Below, piece by piece: positions 8,423 to 15,868 of a stretch of 48,017 nucleotides of DNA. This stretch comes from Cetobacterium sp. ZOR0034 (lineage in GTDB: Bacteria > Fusobacteriota > Fusobacteriia > Fusobacteriales > Fusobacteriaceae). Where the stretch lies: contig NZ_JTLI01000003.1 of assembly GCF_000799075.1 (NCBI RefSeq), forward strand, positions 1-48,017. The letters are read 5' to 3'. The position numbers and the translations under genes are program-made. Below the pieces are notes generated by a model that worked only from the letters and a program-made list of their open reading frames with translations, made no database searches and was not told the DNA's origin. Within the stretch, counting starts at the first letter, position 1. Each line of letters begins with the position of its first letter.

Positions 8423-11206
8423 ATGAGAGGAATAAGAATACTTATTATTTTCTTAATAAATTTTAGTATGTTGTTTTCAACAGAGAAATATATACCGAAA
8501 AATAGACAAGAAATAGAGTATCTTGAAAAAATTAGAGAAAAAACATTTAAGATGGGAATAGTTCAAAAAAACTATTTTGCATCAGAAAAAATTGATGGAA
8601 TATCTTTAAACGATATAATTGAAGAGATGTTTAGAGATTATTTAGATTTAAATATAATTTTAGAAAAAAGAGAGTGGGATGAAAATCATAGCAAATTTAA
8701 AAATGGTGATTTAGATATAGTAGGTTACTTAACACCGTCAGAGGATAGAAAGAACTATGCTTTATTCACTCAAGGAATTATAGAAGAAAATTTAGTAATT
8801 GTTTCTAGAGATAAAAAGATAGATACAATAGGTGATTTAGATGGATTAAAAGTCTATGTGACTAGAGAAAGTATATATGAAAAATTTTTAGAAAGATTTA
8901 TAGATAAAAATGAAATTCATTTAGAATATATTCCGATATCTGATATAGGAGATGATAGACCATATTCTTATGTAGATTCAGATTTGAATACTATAGGTGA
9001 AAAAAATAAATTAAAAATAGGTAGATTGCCGAATGCTTCTTTAGGTTTTATAAAAGAGCACCATGAACTAGTAAAGATAGTTGATAATGCTTTAGATGAA
9101 AAATATGGATTGATAATAAAAACTTGGTTTGAAAAAAGAAAAGAAAAGATATTTAAATGTAGATTGAATAGTCTTTTAACAAAAGAGGAGAAAAAATATT
9201 TAAATGAGTTACCAGTATTAAGAGTGGCTTATGGTAATATTGAAAAAATTAGTGAGTATTCACCTTTAGAAAATAGATATGTGGGAATAGCTCCAAGAAT
9301 AATAAATTATATTTCAGAAAAAATGGGTATTCAAGTTATCGAAAGAGTTGATTTAAGAAGAGCAAATTGGAGAGGATGGACTCAAAAGTTTCTAGCCAAA
9401 GAGATTGATGTAATGCTTCTTTCTAAAACTCCAGAGCGAGAAAAAATATTTTTATTTACAAATAAACTGTCAGATATGAATGTATACGAGATAACCAATT
9501 TGAATCTTCAAAATAAAAAAAATAAAAAGATAGGAGTAATAAAAGATTCTATTGAAGAGAAAATAGCTAGAGAATATTTTGTAAACAGTGATATTATTCC
9601 TTATGATAATGAAGAAAAAATAAATCAAGATTTAAAAAAAAGAAAACTAAATACGATACTTTCTATAAATGCTGGTAGCTATGATATATCTAAATATAGT
9701 ATAAAAGTTTTAGATGTTGTGCCAATGAATATTGTGTTAAGTAAAGATAATATTATTTTAAGAGATATATTAAATAAAGCTATAAATGAGTTTGTCAATA
9801 TGGATGAATTTATGCAAGATTCTGAGATTACTAGAAAAAAAATTGAAATCTATGAAAAAAGAGTTCATAAAAATTTAATAGCTTTAATAGCTATTAGTTG
9901 TATATTTTTAATTGTCTTAGCAATGCATCAAACTCTAAAAATATTTAAGCATAAGAAAAAAAATAAGGAACTACTTAGAGATGAGTTGACAGGGCTTTAT
10001 AGTAGAAGAGTGTACAATCAATTTTGTAAAAAGAATCAGACTTTAAAAGGGTGTGCTATTCTTTTGGATTTGAATAATTTTAAGATATTAAACGATACAT
10101 ATGGACATGATTATGGAGATAAGATTTTAATAGAAGTTGGAGAGTGTTTAAGAAGAGTTTTTAATGAAGAGCATACATTTAGAATCTCAGGAGATGAGTT
10201 TTATGTTTTTTCAACTTGTATAGAAGATATTGATTTAAAGTTGAAAAAATTAAAAAAATTATTTATAGATTCTCTTTTGCTTAGGAGATATAATATATCT
10301 TTTAGTTTGGGTTATTATTATAAAAAAGAAAATATATCAATGATGGAAGCTTTTAAATATGCAGATATGGCGATGTATTTTGCTAAAAGAGAGAAAAAAG
10401 AGTGGTTTGAAGAAGCGACAGAAGAGTTTATAAATAAAAATGTAAGAAGAAAAAAAATGGAAATACTTTTGAAAAAAGGTTTTGATAGAGAGTTTTATCC
10501 TGTATTTCAAGGAAAATATGATTTGAATACAGGTAAATTGATAGGAGCAGAAGCTTTAACTAGATGGAAAAACTCAGAGTTAGGTTTAGTTTCACCAGTT
10601 GAATTTATTCCTGTTGCAGAAGAGCTTGGAATGATTTATAAGATAGATTATAAAATAGCTGAGCACGCAGTTAAAGAAACTAAAAAACTTTTGATAAAAA
10701 AACAAGTTGATGAGGATTTTAGAATGTCATTTAATATGTCAGCAGAGACGTTTAGAAGAAGTGATGTTGTAAGTTATATTTTCAAAATTTTAGAAAGATA
10801 CTCTTTAGATGGAAAAAATTTAGAAATAGAGATTACAGAAAGTATGTTTTTAACAGATACTAAAGATGTAGTTTCAAAATTAAAAAAGCTAAATGAAAGA
10901 GGAGTATATATATCAATTGATGATTTTACAGCAGGGTATTCAACAGTTGGATTATTGACAACATTACCAATAGATGTAGTTAAATTTGATAGATCTCTAA
11001 TATCTACAATATGTGAGGATTCAGATAAAGGAAGAAGTGTTTATATCGGTCTAGCGAAAATGATAAAGAGTTTAAAACTTAAAGTTGTTGCTGAAGGAAT
11101 AGAGGGAAAAGAGCAATATGAATTTTTAAGAGAGATCGGAATAAATTATGGTCAGGGTTATTATTTAGGAAAACCAGAAAGAATTTTACAAGATAGTAAT
11201 AATTAA
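8423..11206 (+). CDS. Membrane GGDEF/EAL c-di-GMP protein with two periplasmic binding domains
   Basis: This cyclic-di-GMP enzyme has 927 aa. A signal sequence/first helix (residues 1-19) is followed by two SBP_bac_3-like receptor domains (about 25-240 and 255-470), a membrane helix near 483-507, GGDEF and EAL. The GGDEF motif is SGDEF (589-593), a variant known to be active in some cyclases, and I see no RxxD inhibitory site before it. The EAL domain looks catalytic: EAL at 710-712, SFNMSAETF, EITES, IDDFTAGYS, VKFDRSLI, VAEGIE and GQGYYLGKP. It probably senses a small molecule such as an amino acid outside the membrane and makes or breaks c-di-GMP inside. I start at the ATG at 8423. A GTG at 8402 opens the same frame, but AGGGGG lies between the two starts. 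Confidence 0.9.
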   Translation: MRGIRILIIFLINFSMLFSTEKYIPKNRQEIEYLEKIREKTFKMGIVQKNYFASEKIDGISLNDIIEEMFRDYLDLNIILEKREWDENHSKFKNGDLDIVGYLTPSEDRKNYALFTQGIIEENLVIVSRDKKIDTIGDLDGLKVYVTRESIYEKFLERFIDKNEIHLEYIPISDIGDDRPYSYVDSDLNTIGEKNKLKIGRLPNASLGFIKEHHELVKIVDNALDEKYGLIIKTWFEKRKEKIFKCRLNSLLTKEEKKYLNELPVLRVAYGNIEKISEYSPLENRYVGIAPRIINYISEKMGIQVIERVDLRRANWRGWTQKFLAKEIDVMLLSKTPEREKIFLFTNKLSDMNVYEITNLNLQNKKNKKIGVIKDSIEEKIAREYFVNSDIIPYDNEEKINQDLKKRKLNTILSINAGSYDISKYSIKVLDVVPMNIVLSKDNIILRDILNKAINEFVNMDEFMQDSEITRKKIEIYEKRVHKNLIALIAISCIFLIVLAMHQTLKIFKHKKKNKELLRDELTGLYSRRVYNQFCKKNQTLKGCAILLDLNNFKILNDTYGHDYGDKILIEVGECLRRVFNEEHTFRISGDEFYVFSTCIEDIDLKLKKLKKLFIDSLLLRRYNISFSLGYYYKKENISMMEAFKYADMAMYFAKREKKEWFEEATEEFINKNVRRKKMEILLKKGFDREFYPVFQGKYDLNTGKLIGAEALTRWKNSELGLVSPVEFIPVAEELGMIYKIDYKIAEHAVKETKKLLIKKQVDEDFRMSFNMSAETFRRSDVVSYIFKILERYSLDGKNLEIEITESMFLTDTKDVVSKLKKLNERGVYISIDDFTAGYSTVGLLTTLPIDVVKFDRSLISTICEDSDKGRSVYIGLAKMIKSLKLKVVAEGIEGKEQYEFLREIGINYGQGYYLGKPERILQDSNN

Positions 11207-11215
11207 GGAGGAAAA

Positions 11216-11590
11216 ATGTTTGAAGTAAAAAATTATGTTGAAAGTGATTTTAAAGCACTTTTTAATATAAATAGAAATGCATTTAGAAATTACTCTAGAA
11301 AAGAGAGTTTGAATGAATTTAAAAAGTCTATTGAAAATACAGTTGGAAAAGTTTTAGTTTTGCAAAATGAGATAATAGGAGCTGTATTTTTAGAGGCTAA
11401 AGATAGTGAAGGGAATTTTAAAGTAAAAAAGCTATTTATAACACCAAAATATCAAAATAAAGGCTTGGGGTATTTTATTTTGACTCATCTAAAAGAGGAA
11501 GATGAATCTATAAAAAATATCGAATTAGAAATATCTGAAGAGATTTTAAAAGTAAAAAAGTTTTGTGAAAAAATGTTAAAAGAAATATAG
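11216..11590 (+). CDS. Small GNAT-family N-acetyltransferase
   Basis: This acetyl-CoA-dependent acyltransferase of 124 aa has the GNAT acetyl-CoA loop at YQNKGLGYFILTHL, preceded by the beta-strand KVKKLFITPKY. It is shorter than the usual 140-180 aa, so the fold is compact. AAGGAGG lies 6 nt before the ATG and the gene follows the GGDEF/EAL gene by 9 nt, so they may be co-transcribed. The acceptor is unknown. Confidence 0.75.
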   Translation: MFEVKNYVESDFKALFNINRNAFRNYSRKESLNEFKKSIENTVGKVLVLQNEIIGAVFLEAKDSEGNFKVKKLFITPKYQNKGLGYFILTHLKEEDESIKNIELEISEEILKVKKFCEKMLKEI

Positions 11591-11605
11591 AAAAAGAGGT
11601 AAAAA

Positions 11606-11917
11606 ATGAAAAATAAAATATCTGCTTTAGGGCAATATCTAGTTAAGCAAACAGGAAAGAATTTTAATTTTAAAATGATAAAACCTGATGGGTACTATAA
11701 AGGAGTGTTATTCTCTTACGGATTAGATGATTACTTAGTTTCAAGTGATAGAGTTGAACTTTTAAGTACTATCGAGTTAATCTCAATGAAAACAGCAAAA
11801 GATTATCCAGCTAAGCTTGTAAGAAGATACACTCATAGTAAGTTTGAAAAAATTGGAAAGAAAAAAGAGGAAACAATTGTAGTAAATGGAGTTAAATATT
11901 TCATTATTAAATTGTAA
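11606..11917 (+). CDS. Hypothetical protein, 103 aa
   Basis: I do not recognise this protein. It is soluble and basic, with no signal peptide or membrane helix. The stretch DGYYKGVLFSYGLDDYLVSSDRVELLSTIELISMK suggests a small beta-rich fold. AGAGGT lies 8 nt before the ATG, and the gene sits 15 nt after the acetyltransferase, probably as the last gene of that unit. The riboswitch promoter for the next operon overlaps its 3' end. Confidence 0.6.
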   Translation: MKNKISALGQYLVKQTGKNFNFKMIKPDGYYKGVLFSYGLDDYLVSSDRVELLSTIELISMKTAKDYPAKLVRRYTHSKFEKIGKKKEETIVVNGVKYFIIKL

Positions 11918-11940
11918 AAATCTAAAAAAAATGGTATAAT
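11912..11940 (+). promoter_or_regulatory. Sigma-70 promoter of the queuosine-salvage operon
   Basis: TTGTAA (11912-11917) and TATAAT (11935-11940) are 17 nt apart. Transcription would start near 11947, about 20 nt before the riboswitch aptamer. The -35 overlaps the stop codon of the upstream gene. Confidence 0.75.
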
Positions 11941-11965
11941 TTTTATCGAACGAATTTAATAAAGA

Positions 11966-12000
11966 AGATGTTTGGGAGATCCATCTGTAAAAAAAACCAG
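11966..12000 (+). ncRNA. preQ1-I-type riboswitch aptamer
   Basis: P1 is AGATG (11966-11970) with CATCT (11982-11986). Loop L1 is 11 nt; it starts with U and ends with C, the two positions that contact preQ1 in class-I aptamers. The A-rich tail GTAAAAAAAACCAG lets CCA pair with UGG in L1 to make the pseudoknot. It differs in sequence from the common CUAGC form but keeps the architecture. The downstream genes (nucleoside hydrolase and YhhQ-type transporter) fit a 7-deazaguanine ligand. I read it as a ligand-dependent off switch acting on the terminator just after it. Confidence 0.75.
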
Positions 12001-12002
12001 CG

Positions 12003-12031
12003 AAGGGCTAGGTTTATTCTGCCCTTTTTTT
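12003..12031 (+). terminator. Riboswitch-controlled terminator
   Basis: AAGGGC pairs with GCCCTT and is followed by a T run. The competing pairing is AAACC in the aptamer tail with GGTTT in the terminator loop (12011-12015), an antiterminator that would form when the pseudoknot is not occupied. Confidence 0.8.
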
Positions 12032-12060
12032 GTTTTATGGGTCCCAGAAAGGGAGAGATT

Positions 12061-13026
12061 ATGAAAAAAGTAATTATTGATTGTGATCCAGGAATTGATG
12101 ACTCGTTAGCGTTGATTTTAGCTCTAAAATCACCAGAATTAGATGTTGTTGGAATTACAATCTGTGCTGGAAATGTTCCAGTGGAACTTGGAGGAGTAAA
12201 TGCCTACAAAGTTTTAAAACTGATGGATAGAGTGGATATTCCAATCTATTTAGGAGATAATAAGCCTTTAAAAAGAGAGCTTGTTACAGCCCAAGATACA
12301 CATGGAGAGGATGGATTAGGTGAAGTTTTACCTATGATAGAGATTCCAGAAGGAGCTATACAATTAGGAGCTGTGGATTATTTAATTCAGACTTTAAAGA
12401 ATAGTGATGATGTATCGATTATAGCTTTAGGACCAATGACAAATTTGGCAAAGGCTGTGGAGAGAGAGAAAAACATTTTGAAAAAAGCTGAAAGAATAGT
12501 TTCTATGGGTGGAGCTTTTAGAACGAATGGCAACTGTTCACAAGTGGCAGAGTTTAACTATTGGGTTGACCCTCAATCGGTAAACGTAGTTTTTGAAAAT
12601 GTTGATAAGGCGATAGAGCTAATACCTCTAGATGTAACTAGAAAGATAGTTTTAACACCGAATTACAGAGAGTATCTAAGACAGATGAAAAATGATGTAG
12701 CACAGTTTATCTATGATGTAACAGGATTTTATGTGGATTTCCACTGGATGCAAGAGAGAACTTTAGGATGTGTTATAAACGATCCTTTAGCAGTGGCATA
12801 TTTTATAAAACCAGAGTTATGTAAGGGAGTTTTGACGCATTTAGAATGTGTCCAAGATGGACCTGCTATGGGTCAGAGTTTAATAGACATTGGAGATTTC
12901 TATAGAAGAGTTCCAAATGTATTTATAAACACTGAAGTAGATGAAAAAGAGTTCTTTAACTTATTTTTCAAAAGAGTTTTTCCAGAAAATATAAAAGATA
13001 CAGAGATCGTGTTAAAGGGGTATTAA
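12061..13026 (+). CDS. IunH-family nucleoside hydrolase, candidate queuosine hydrolase (QueK-like)
   Basis: This ribohydrolase of 321 aa splits a nucleoside into base and ribose. The calcium-binding signature is DCDPGIDD (residues 7-14), and the later NDPLAV motif supplies another ligand. I start at the ATG at 12061 with GGGAGAG upstream. The frame opens earlier at 11968, but that lies inside the riboswitch. Control by a preQ1-type riboswitch and translational coupling to a YhhQ-type transporter suggest queuosine as substrate, as reported for the QueK branch of this family. Inosine/uridine hydrolysis is the alternative. The family is certain; the substrate is inferred. Confidence 0.9.
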   Translation: MKKVIIDCDPGIDDSLALILALKSPELDVVGITICAGNVPVELGGVNAYKVLKLMDRVDIPIYLGDNKPLKRELVTAQDTHGEDGLGEVLPMIEIPEGAIQLGAVDYLIQTLKNSDDVSIIALGPMTNLAKAVEREKNILKKAERIVSMGGAFRTNGNCSQVAEFNYWVDPQSVNVVFENVDKAIELIPLDVTRKIVLTPNYREYLRQMKNDVAQFIYDVTGFYVDFHWMQERTLGCVINDPLAVAYFIKPELCKGVLTHLECVQDGPAMGQSLIDIGDFYRRVPNVFINTEVDEKEFFNLFFKRVFPENIKDTEIVLKGY

Positions 13027-13027
13027 G

Positions 13028-13732
13028 ATGAATATGGCAGATATATTATTAAGAAATGAAGTATTATGGGCAATAAAATTATTAGTAAGTTTTATAACAG
13101 TTTTAGGAGCATATAAGTGTTTTGGTAAAGTTGGATTATTTGTTTGGATTCCAATATCTATGTTTATAGCCAATGTTGAGGTTATGATTTTAGTTAAGTT
13201 ATTCGGATTGCACGCTTCTTTAGGAAATATTCCTTATGCAAGTGCTTTCCTTGTTACAGATATTCTTTCAGAGAAGTATGGGGAAGAGGATGCGAAGAAA
13301 GCTATATGGATTGGATTCTTTACAAATATAGTTGTAGCTTTAATGATAAACTTTGCACTTATGTTTACACCAGAAGTTGATGGAGTGGAAACATTTGGTA
13401 ATTTAAAATCTATTTTTGGATTGTTCCCTAGATTTATGATAGTTGGATTAGTATCTTACGCTATTTCACAAAATATAGATATCTATCTATATAAAAAGTT
13501 AAAAGAGAAATTCCCTAACCATTTATGGATTAGAAACAATGGAAGTACAATGATAAGTCAGTTAGTAGATAACATTTTATTTACGACATTTGCATTTATA
13601 GGAGTATTCCCAGTTTCAGTTATGTTTGAGATATTCTTAAGTACATATATTTTAAAATGGATAGTAGCAGCTATGGATACACCATTCCTATATTTAGCTA
13701 CGAAAATGGATTCTAAAAAATCGTTATGTTAA
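13028..13732 (+). CDS. YhhQ/VUT-family queuosine precursor transporter
   Basis: This membrane protein of 234 aa has about six helices and the family's ASAFLVTDILSEKYGEEDAKKA segment. Members carry preQ0, preQ1 or queuine into the cell. Its ATG lies one base after the hydrolase stop, with GGGG 7 nt upstream, so the two are translationally coupled. With a queuosine hydrolase as partner, queuine is the most likely cargo. A GC-rich terminator follows at 13740. Confidence 0.9.
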   Translation: MNMADILLRNEVLWAIKLLVSFITVLGAYKCFGKVGLFVWIPISMFIANVEVMILVKLFGLHASLGNIPYASAFLVTDILSEKYGEEDAKKAIWIGFFTNIVVALMINFALMFTPEVDGVETFGNLKSIFGLFPRFMIVGLVSYAISQNIDIYLYKKLKEKFPNHLWIRNNGSTMISQLVDNILFTTFAFIGVFPVSVMFEIFLSTYILKWIVAAMDTPFLYLATKMDSKKSLC

Positions 13733-13739
13733 TATATTT

Positions 13740-13769
13740 GGAGGTTAGAGTTTTCTAACCTCCTTTTTT
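13740..13769 (+). terminator. Terminator of the queuosine-salvage operon
   Basis: GGAGGTTAGA and TCTAACCTCC form a perfect 10-bp stem with a GTTT loop, followed by TTTTTT. It separates this operon from the convergent minus-strand gene ending at 13772. Confidence 0.93.
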
Positions 13770-13771
13770 AT

Positions 13772-14542
13772 TTAAAATCTTAAAGAGAGACAGCTAAGGC
13801 CACCATCAATCTTTTTAAATTCAGAAGTATCGACAGTGATAATTTTATAATTCAACTTTTGAATAGCTTTTTCAATTTGTGGATAACCTTCAGGAACTAT
13901 GATTGTTCCATTTACCCATATACAGTTTGCAGCATAAGCTTCATTTATATCAACAATAATTTTGTTGAACTTTTCAAACTCTTTTTTATTTATAAACTCT
14001 CCTGAAACAAGTAGATTATTATTTTCAATATAATTAACACCAGTTTTTAAATGTAAAACTTCATCTAAAGTAACTTCAGAACCAGATAAGCCATATCTAT
14101 TTAATATAGAGATGAATTGATTAATTCCCTCTTTATTCGTTCTTGCTGATTTTCCAATATAAAAGTGATCTCCAACCATCATAACATCTCCACCTTCTAA
14201 TGTTCCAGGAAATTTTATATATTCAATATTTTCATCTGAATAAAATTGTTTAAGAGCAGGAATAATATATTGAATCTCTTTATTTCTAGATTTAGCACCA
14301 GGATTACTTACGATTGCACATTTTTTGGTTAGAACAGCAGTATCTTCAACAAAACAAGAATCAGGAAATTTTTCTAAAGCTTCCAATTCAATTATATTGA
14401 CTCCACATGATTTTAAAGCTTTTATATAGTTAGAATGTTGCTTTAAAGCAAGTGAATAGTTTGGGGCTCCTAACTCTGGAGAAGAGGTAATACCGTCACA
14501 TATAGTTTTACTTGGTTTTCTAACAATTACATTTTTGAACAT
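13772..14542 (-). CDS. Dimethylarginine dimethylaminohydrolase (DDAH)-family amidinohydrolase
   Basis: This guanidine-group-modifying enzyme has 256 aa. Catalytic residues are visible: Asp61/Glu66 in FPDSCFVEDTAV, His164 in LHLKTGVNYI and the nucleophile Cys251 in GGLSCLSLRF. DDAH enzymes convert methylated arginines, or related guanidines, to citrulline and an amine. AGGAGG precedes the ATG. The gene lies 14 nt after an amino-acid-binding protein gene, so the pair probably imports and processes a basic amino acid or its methylated form. Related arginine-deiminase-like activity is the alternative. Confidence 0.88.
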   Translation of the reverse strand: MFKNVIVRKPSKTICDGITSSPELGAPNYSLALKQHSNYIKALKSCGVNIIELEALEKFPDSCFVEDTAVLTKKCAIVSNPGAKSRNKEIQYIIPALKQFYSDENIEYIKFPGTLEGGDVMMVGDHFYIGKSARTNKEGINQFISILNRYGLSGSEVTLDEVLHLKTGVNYIENNNLLVSGEFINKKEFEKFNKIIVDINEAYAANCIWVNGTIIVPEGYPQIEKAIQKLNYKIITVDTSEFKKIDGGLSCLSLRF

Positions 14543-14556
14543 AATATCCTCCTGAA

Positions 14557-15288
14557 TTAATTTTCTATAAAATATTTTTTATTTAATTTCTTAAAAGTTC
14601 CATTTGATTTTAGAGTTTCTAAAGCTGTATTTATGTTCTTTACAAGAGTCAGATTTTGTTTTCCAACAGCAATAGCGTAGTCCTCTTTTGCTAATTCGTT
14701 ATCAATATATTTTAAATTGGAATTATTTTTAACAAAATTTTTAGCAGGTTCAGAATCTAAAATTACAGCATCTATTTTATTAGCATTTAAAGCCATTATA
14801 GATTCTGAAGTTGTATTGTATCTATAAAGGGTTATAGAGTTGCCCATTTCAGTAGCAATAACATCACCAGTACATCCTAATACCACACCAACTTTATGCC
14901 CTTTTAAGCTTTCAAGAGTACTTAAAGTACTATTTTTATTTACAATTAGTAGTTGTTTTGATGTGTAGTAGGGATTGGAAAAATTAATATTTTTTTTTCT
15001 TTCAGCTGTAACCGTCATTCCAGCAATAATAGCATCTAATTTTCCAGTTTGAAGAGCAGGAATAAGACCATCAAATTGTATGTTTTTCAATACGATTTCT
15101 TTATTCAAAATTTTTCCAATCTCTTTAATTAAATCGATATCAAATCCTTTGATTTCACCATTTTCAATATATTCGAAAGGTGGAAATTCAGTGGCATCTG
15201 TACCAACATAAAGTTTTTCTTGAGCGTAGGTATTTGTTTGTAATAAAAATAAAGGTAGAAATAATAATTTGATAATTTTCTTTTTCAT
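14557..15288 (-). CDS. Amino-acid ABC transporter substrate-binding protein
   Basis: This exported binding protein of 243 aa has a cleavable signal peptide (MKKKIIKLLFLPLFLLQTNTYA, then QEK) and a SBP_bac_3 fold (LYVGTDATEFPPFEYIENGEIKGFDIDLIKEIG, then PYYTSKQLLIV). I start at the ATG at 15288, which has AAAGGAGGG upstream; the frame is open to 15330 without a site. No permease or ATPase lies beside it, so it must work with one encoded elsewhere. Pairing with a DDAH-family enzyme suggests arginine, methylarginine or a similar ligand. The gene is preceded by a leader ORF and two terminator-like hairpins, so it is probably attenuated. Confidence 0.88.
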   Translation of the reverse strand: MKKKIIKLLFLPLFLLQTNTYAQEKLYVGTDATEFPPFEYIENGEIKGFDIDLIKEIGKILNKEIVLKNIQFDGLIPALQTGKLDAIIAGMTVTAERKKNINFSNPYYTSKQLLIVNKNSTLSTLESLKGHKVGVVLGCTGDVIATEMGNSITLYRYNTTSESIMALNANKIDAVILDSEPAKNFVKNNSNLKYIDNELAKEDYAIAVGKQNLTLVKNINTALETLKSNGTFKKLNKKYFIEN

Positions 15289-15313
15289 AGATAAACCCTC
15301 CTTTGAAAGTAAA

Positions 15314-15353
15314 TAAAAAAACAGACTCATACCTTAAAAAGTGTAAGTCTGTT
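15314..15353 (-). terminator. Terminator-like hairpin before the binding-protein gene (leader hairpin 2)
   Basis: On the minus strand AACAGACT pairs with AGTCTGTT, with a further GTAT/GTGT part, followed by seven T. It ends only about 25 nt before the binding-protein start, too close to serve a separate gene, so it probably acts as an attenuator. Confidence 0.75.
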
Positions 15354-15372
15354 ATATTAATATAAATATAAT

Positions 15373-15426
15373 AAAAAATTCGTCTTGAAACTAAAAATTA
15401 ATTAAATAAAAATTTTCTTAAGACGA
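15373..15426 (-). terminator. Terminator-like hairpin overlapping the leader ORF end (leader hairpin 1)
   Basis: On the minus strand TCGTCTT pairs with AAGACGA and GAAA with TTTC around an AT-rich loop, followed by ATTTTTT. The 5' arm contains codons 32-34 of the leader ORF, so a ribosome there would block the hairpin. Confidence 0.65.
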
Positions 15427-15518
15427 GTAAATAAATATATTTTAGACATACAAAATAAGGTCGTTATTAAATTGATATAAAAAATATTAAATTTCCTTAT
15501 TAAAGTTGTCCTTAACAT
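15402..15518 (-). CDS. Candidate leader peptide, 38 aa
   Basis: This short ORF begins MLRTTLIRKF and lies right after a strong promoter, with GGAGGCGA 7 nt before its ATG. Translation ends inside the first of two terminator-like hairpins. It has arginine codons at 3, 8 and 32, the last being CGT at the foot of the hairpin stem. This is the layout of a transcription-attenuation leader for the binding-protein/DDAH operon. It is not clearly enriched for one amino acid, so the trigger is not evident. The peptide is hydrophobic and basic, and a small membrane peptide is the alternative. Confidence 0.5.
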   Translation of the reverse strand: MLRTTLIRKFNIFYINLITTLFCMSKIYLFTRLKKIFI

Positions 15519-15550
15519 ATTTTCGCCTCCTATAAAAATTTATTAGCGTA

Positions 15551-15579
15551 ATAATATCATATCGAAATTTTTTAGTCAA
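15551..15579 (-). promoter_or_regulatory. Promoter of the leader ORF/binding-protein/DDAH operon
   Basis: On the minus strand TTGACT (15574-15579) and TATTAT (15551-15556) are 17 nt apart. Transcription should start near 15545, about 25 nt before the leader ATG. Confidence 0.8.
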
Positions 15580-15683
15580 GAAAAATTAAGCTACTTTTTT
15601 ATTTGATTTTGATTATTAACTATAATTAATAAAATTAATATAAAAGATATATAAAAATATTTTTTCTAAAATAGAACATTTTT

Positions 15684-15735
15684 TTGACTTCTTGAAGTTT
15701 TTTTAAAAAAAAATAAAAAAATTTCAAGTAGTTAA
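15684..15735. repeat. 21-bp imperfect inverted repeat
   Basis: The arms 15684-15704 (TTGACTTCTTGAAG plus seven T) and 15715-15735 are inverted copies matching at 18 of 21 positions around a 10-nt A-rich centre. Two of the three differences would be G-U pairs in RNA. It lies between the divergent minus-strand leader promoter and the start of the defence operon, and could be an operator or a bidirectional hairpin. Confidence 0.6.
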
Positions 15736-15754
15736 AAAATAATAAATATGCTAG

Positions 15755-15850
15755 GATAATAGTAAAAATATTTTATAAAAATAAAATTACGCAGAAAGAA
15801 ATTAAATAGTTAATAAAAATGGCTGATTTTATTGGGATCAGTCTTTTTTT
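15755..15850 (+). promoter_or_regulatory. Candidate promoter and leader hairpin of the defence operon
   Basis: A -10-like GATAAT lies at 15755-15760 without a clear -35. Further on, GGCTGAT (15821-15827) pairs with ATCAGTC (15837-15843), followed by seven T, just 18 nt before the desulfurase start. A terminator in this place would attenuate the operon or end a short leader RNA. The remainder of 15736-15868 is AT-rich with no open frame. Confidence 0.5.
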
Positions 15851-15868
15851 ATTGAGAAGGAGAAAACG

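Noticed and set aside
11968-12060. Upstream extension of the nucleoside hydrolase reading frame
   Set aside because: This part is the riboswitch aptamer and terminator. The ATG at 12061 has a ribosome-binding site and gives the normal family N-terminus.
15402-15579. T-box leader for the binding-protein operon
   Set aside because: No T-box bulge sequence or AGGGTGGNACCGCG-like element was found. A leader ORF with hairpins explains the region better.
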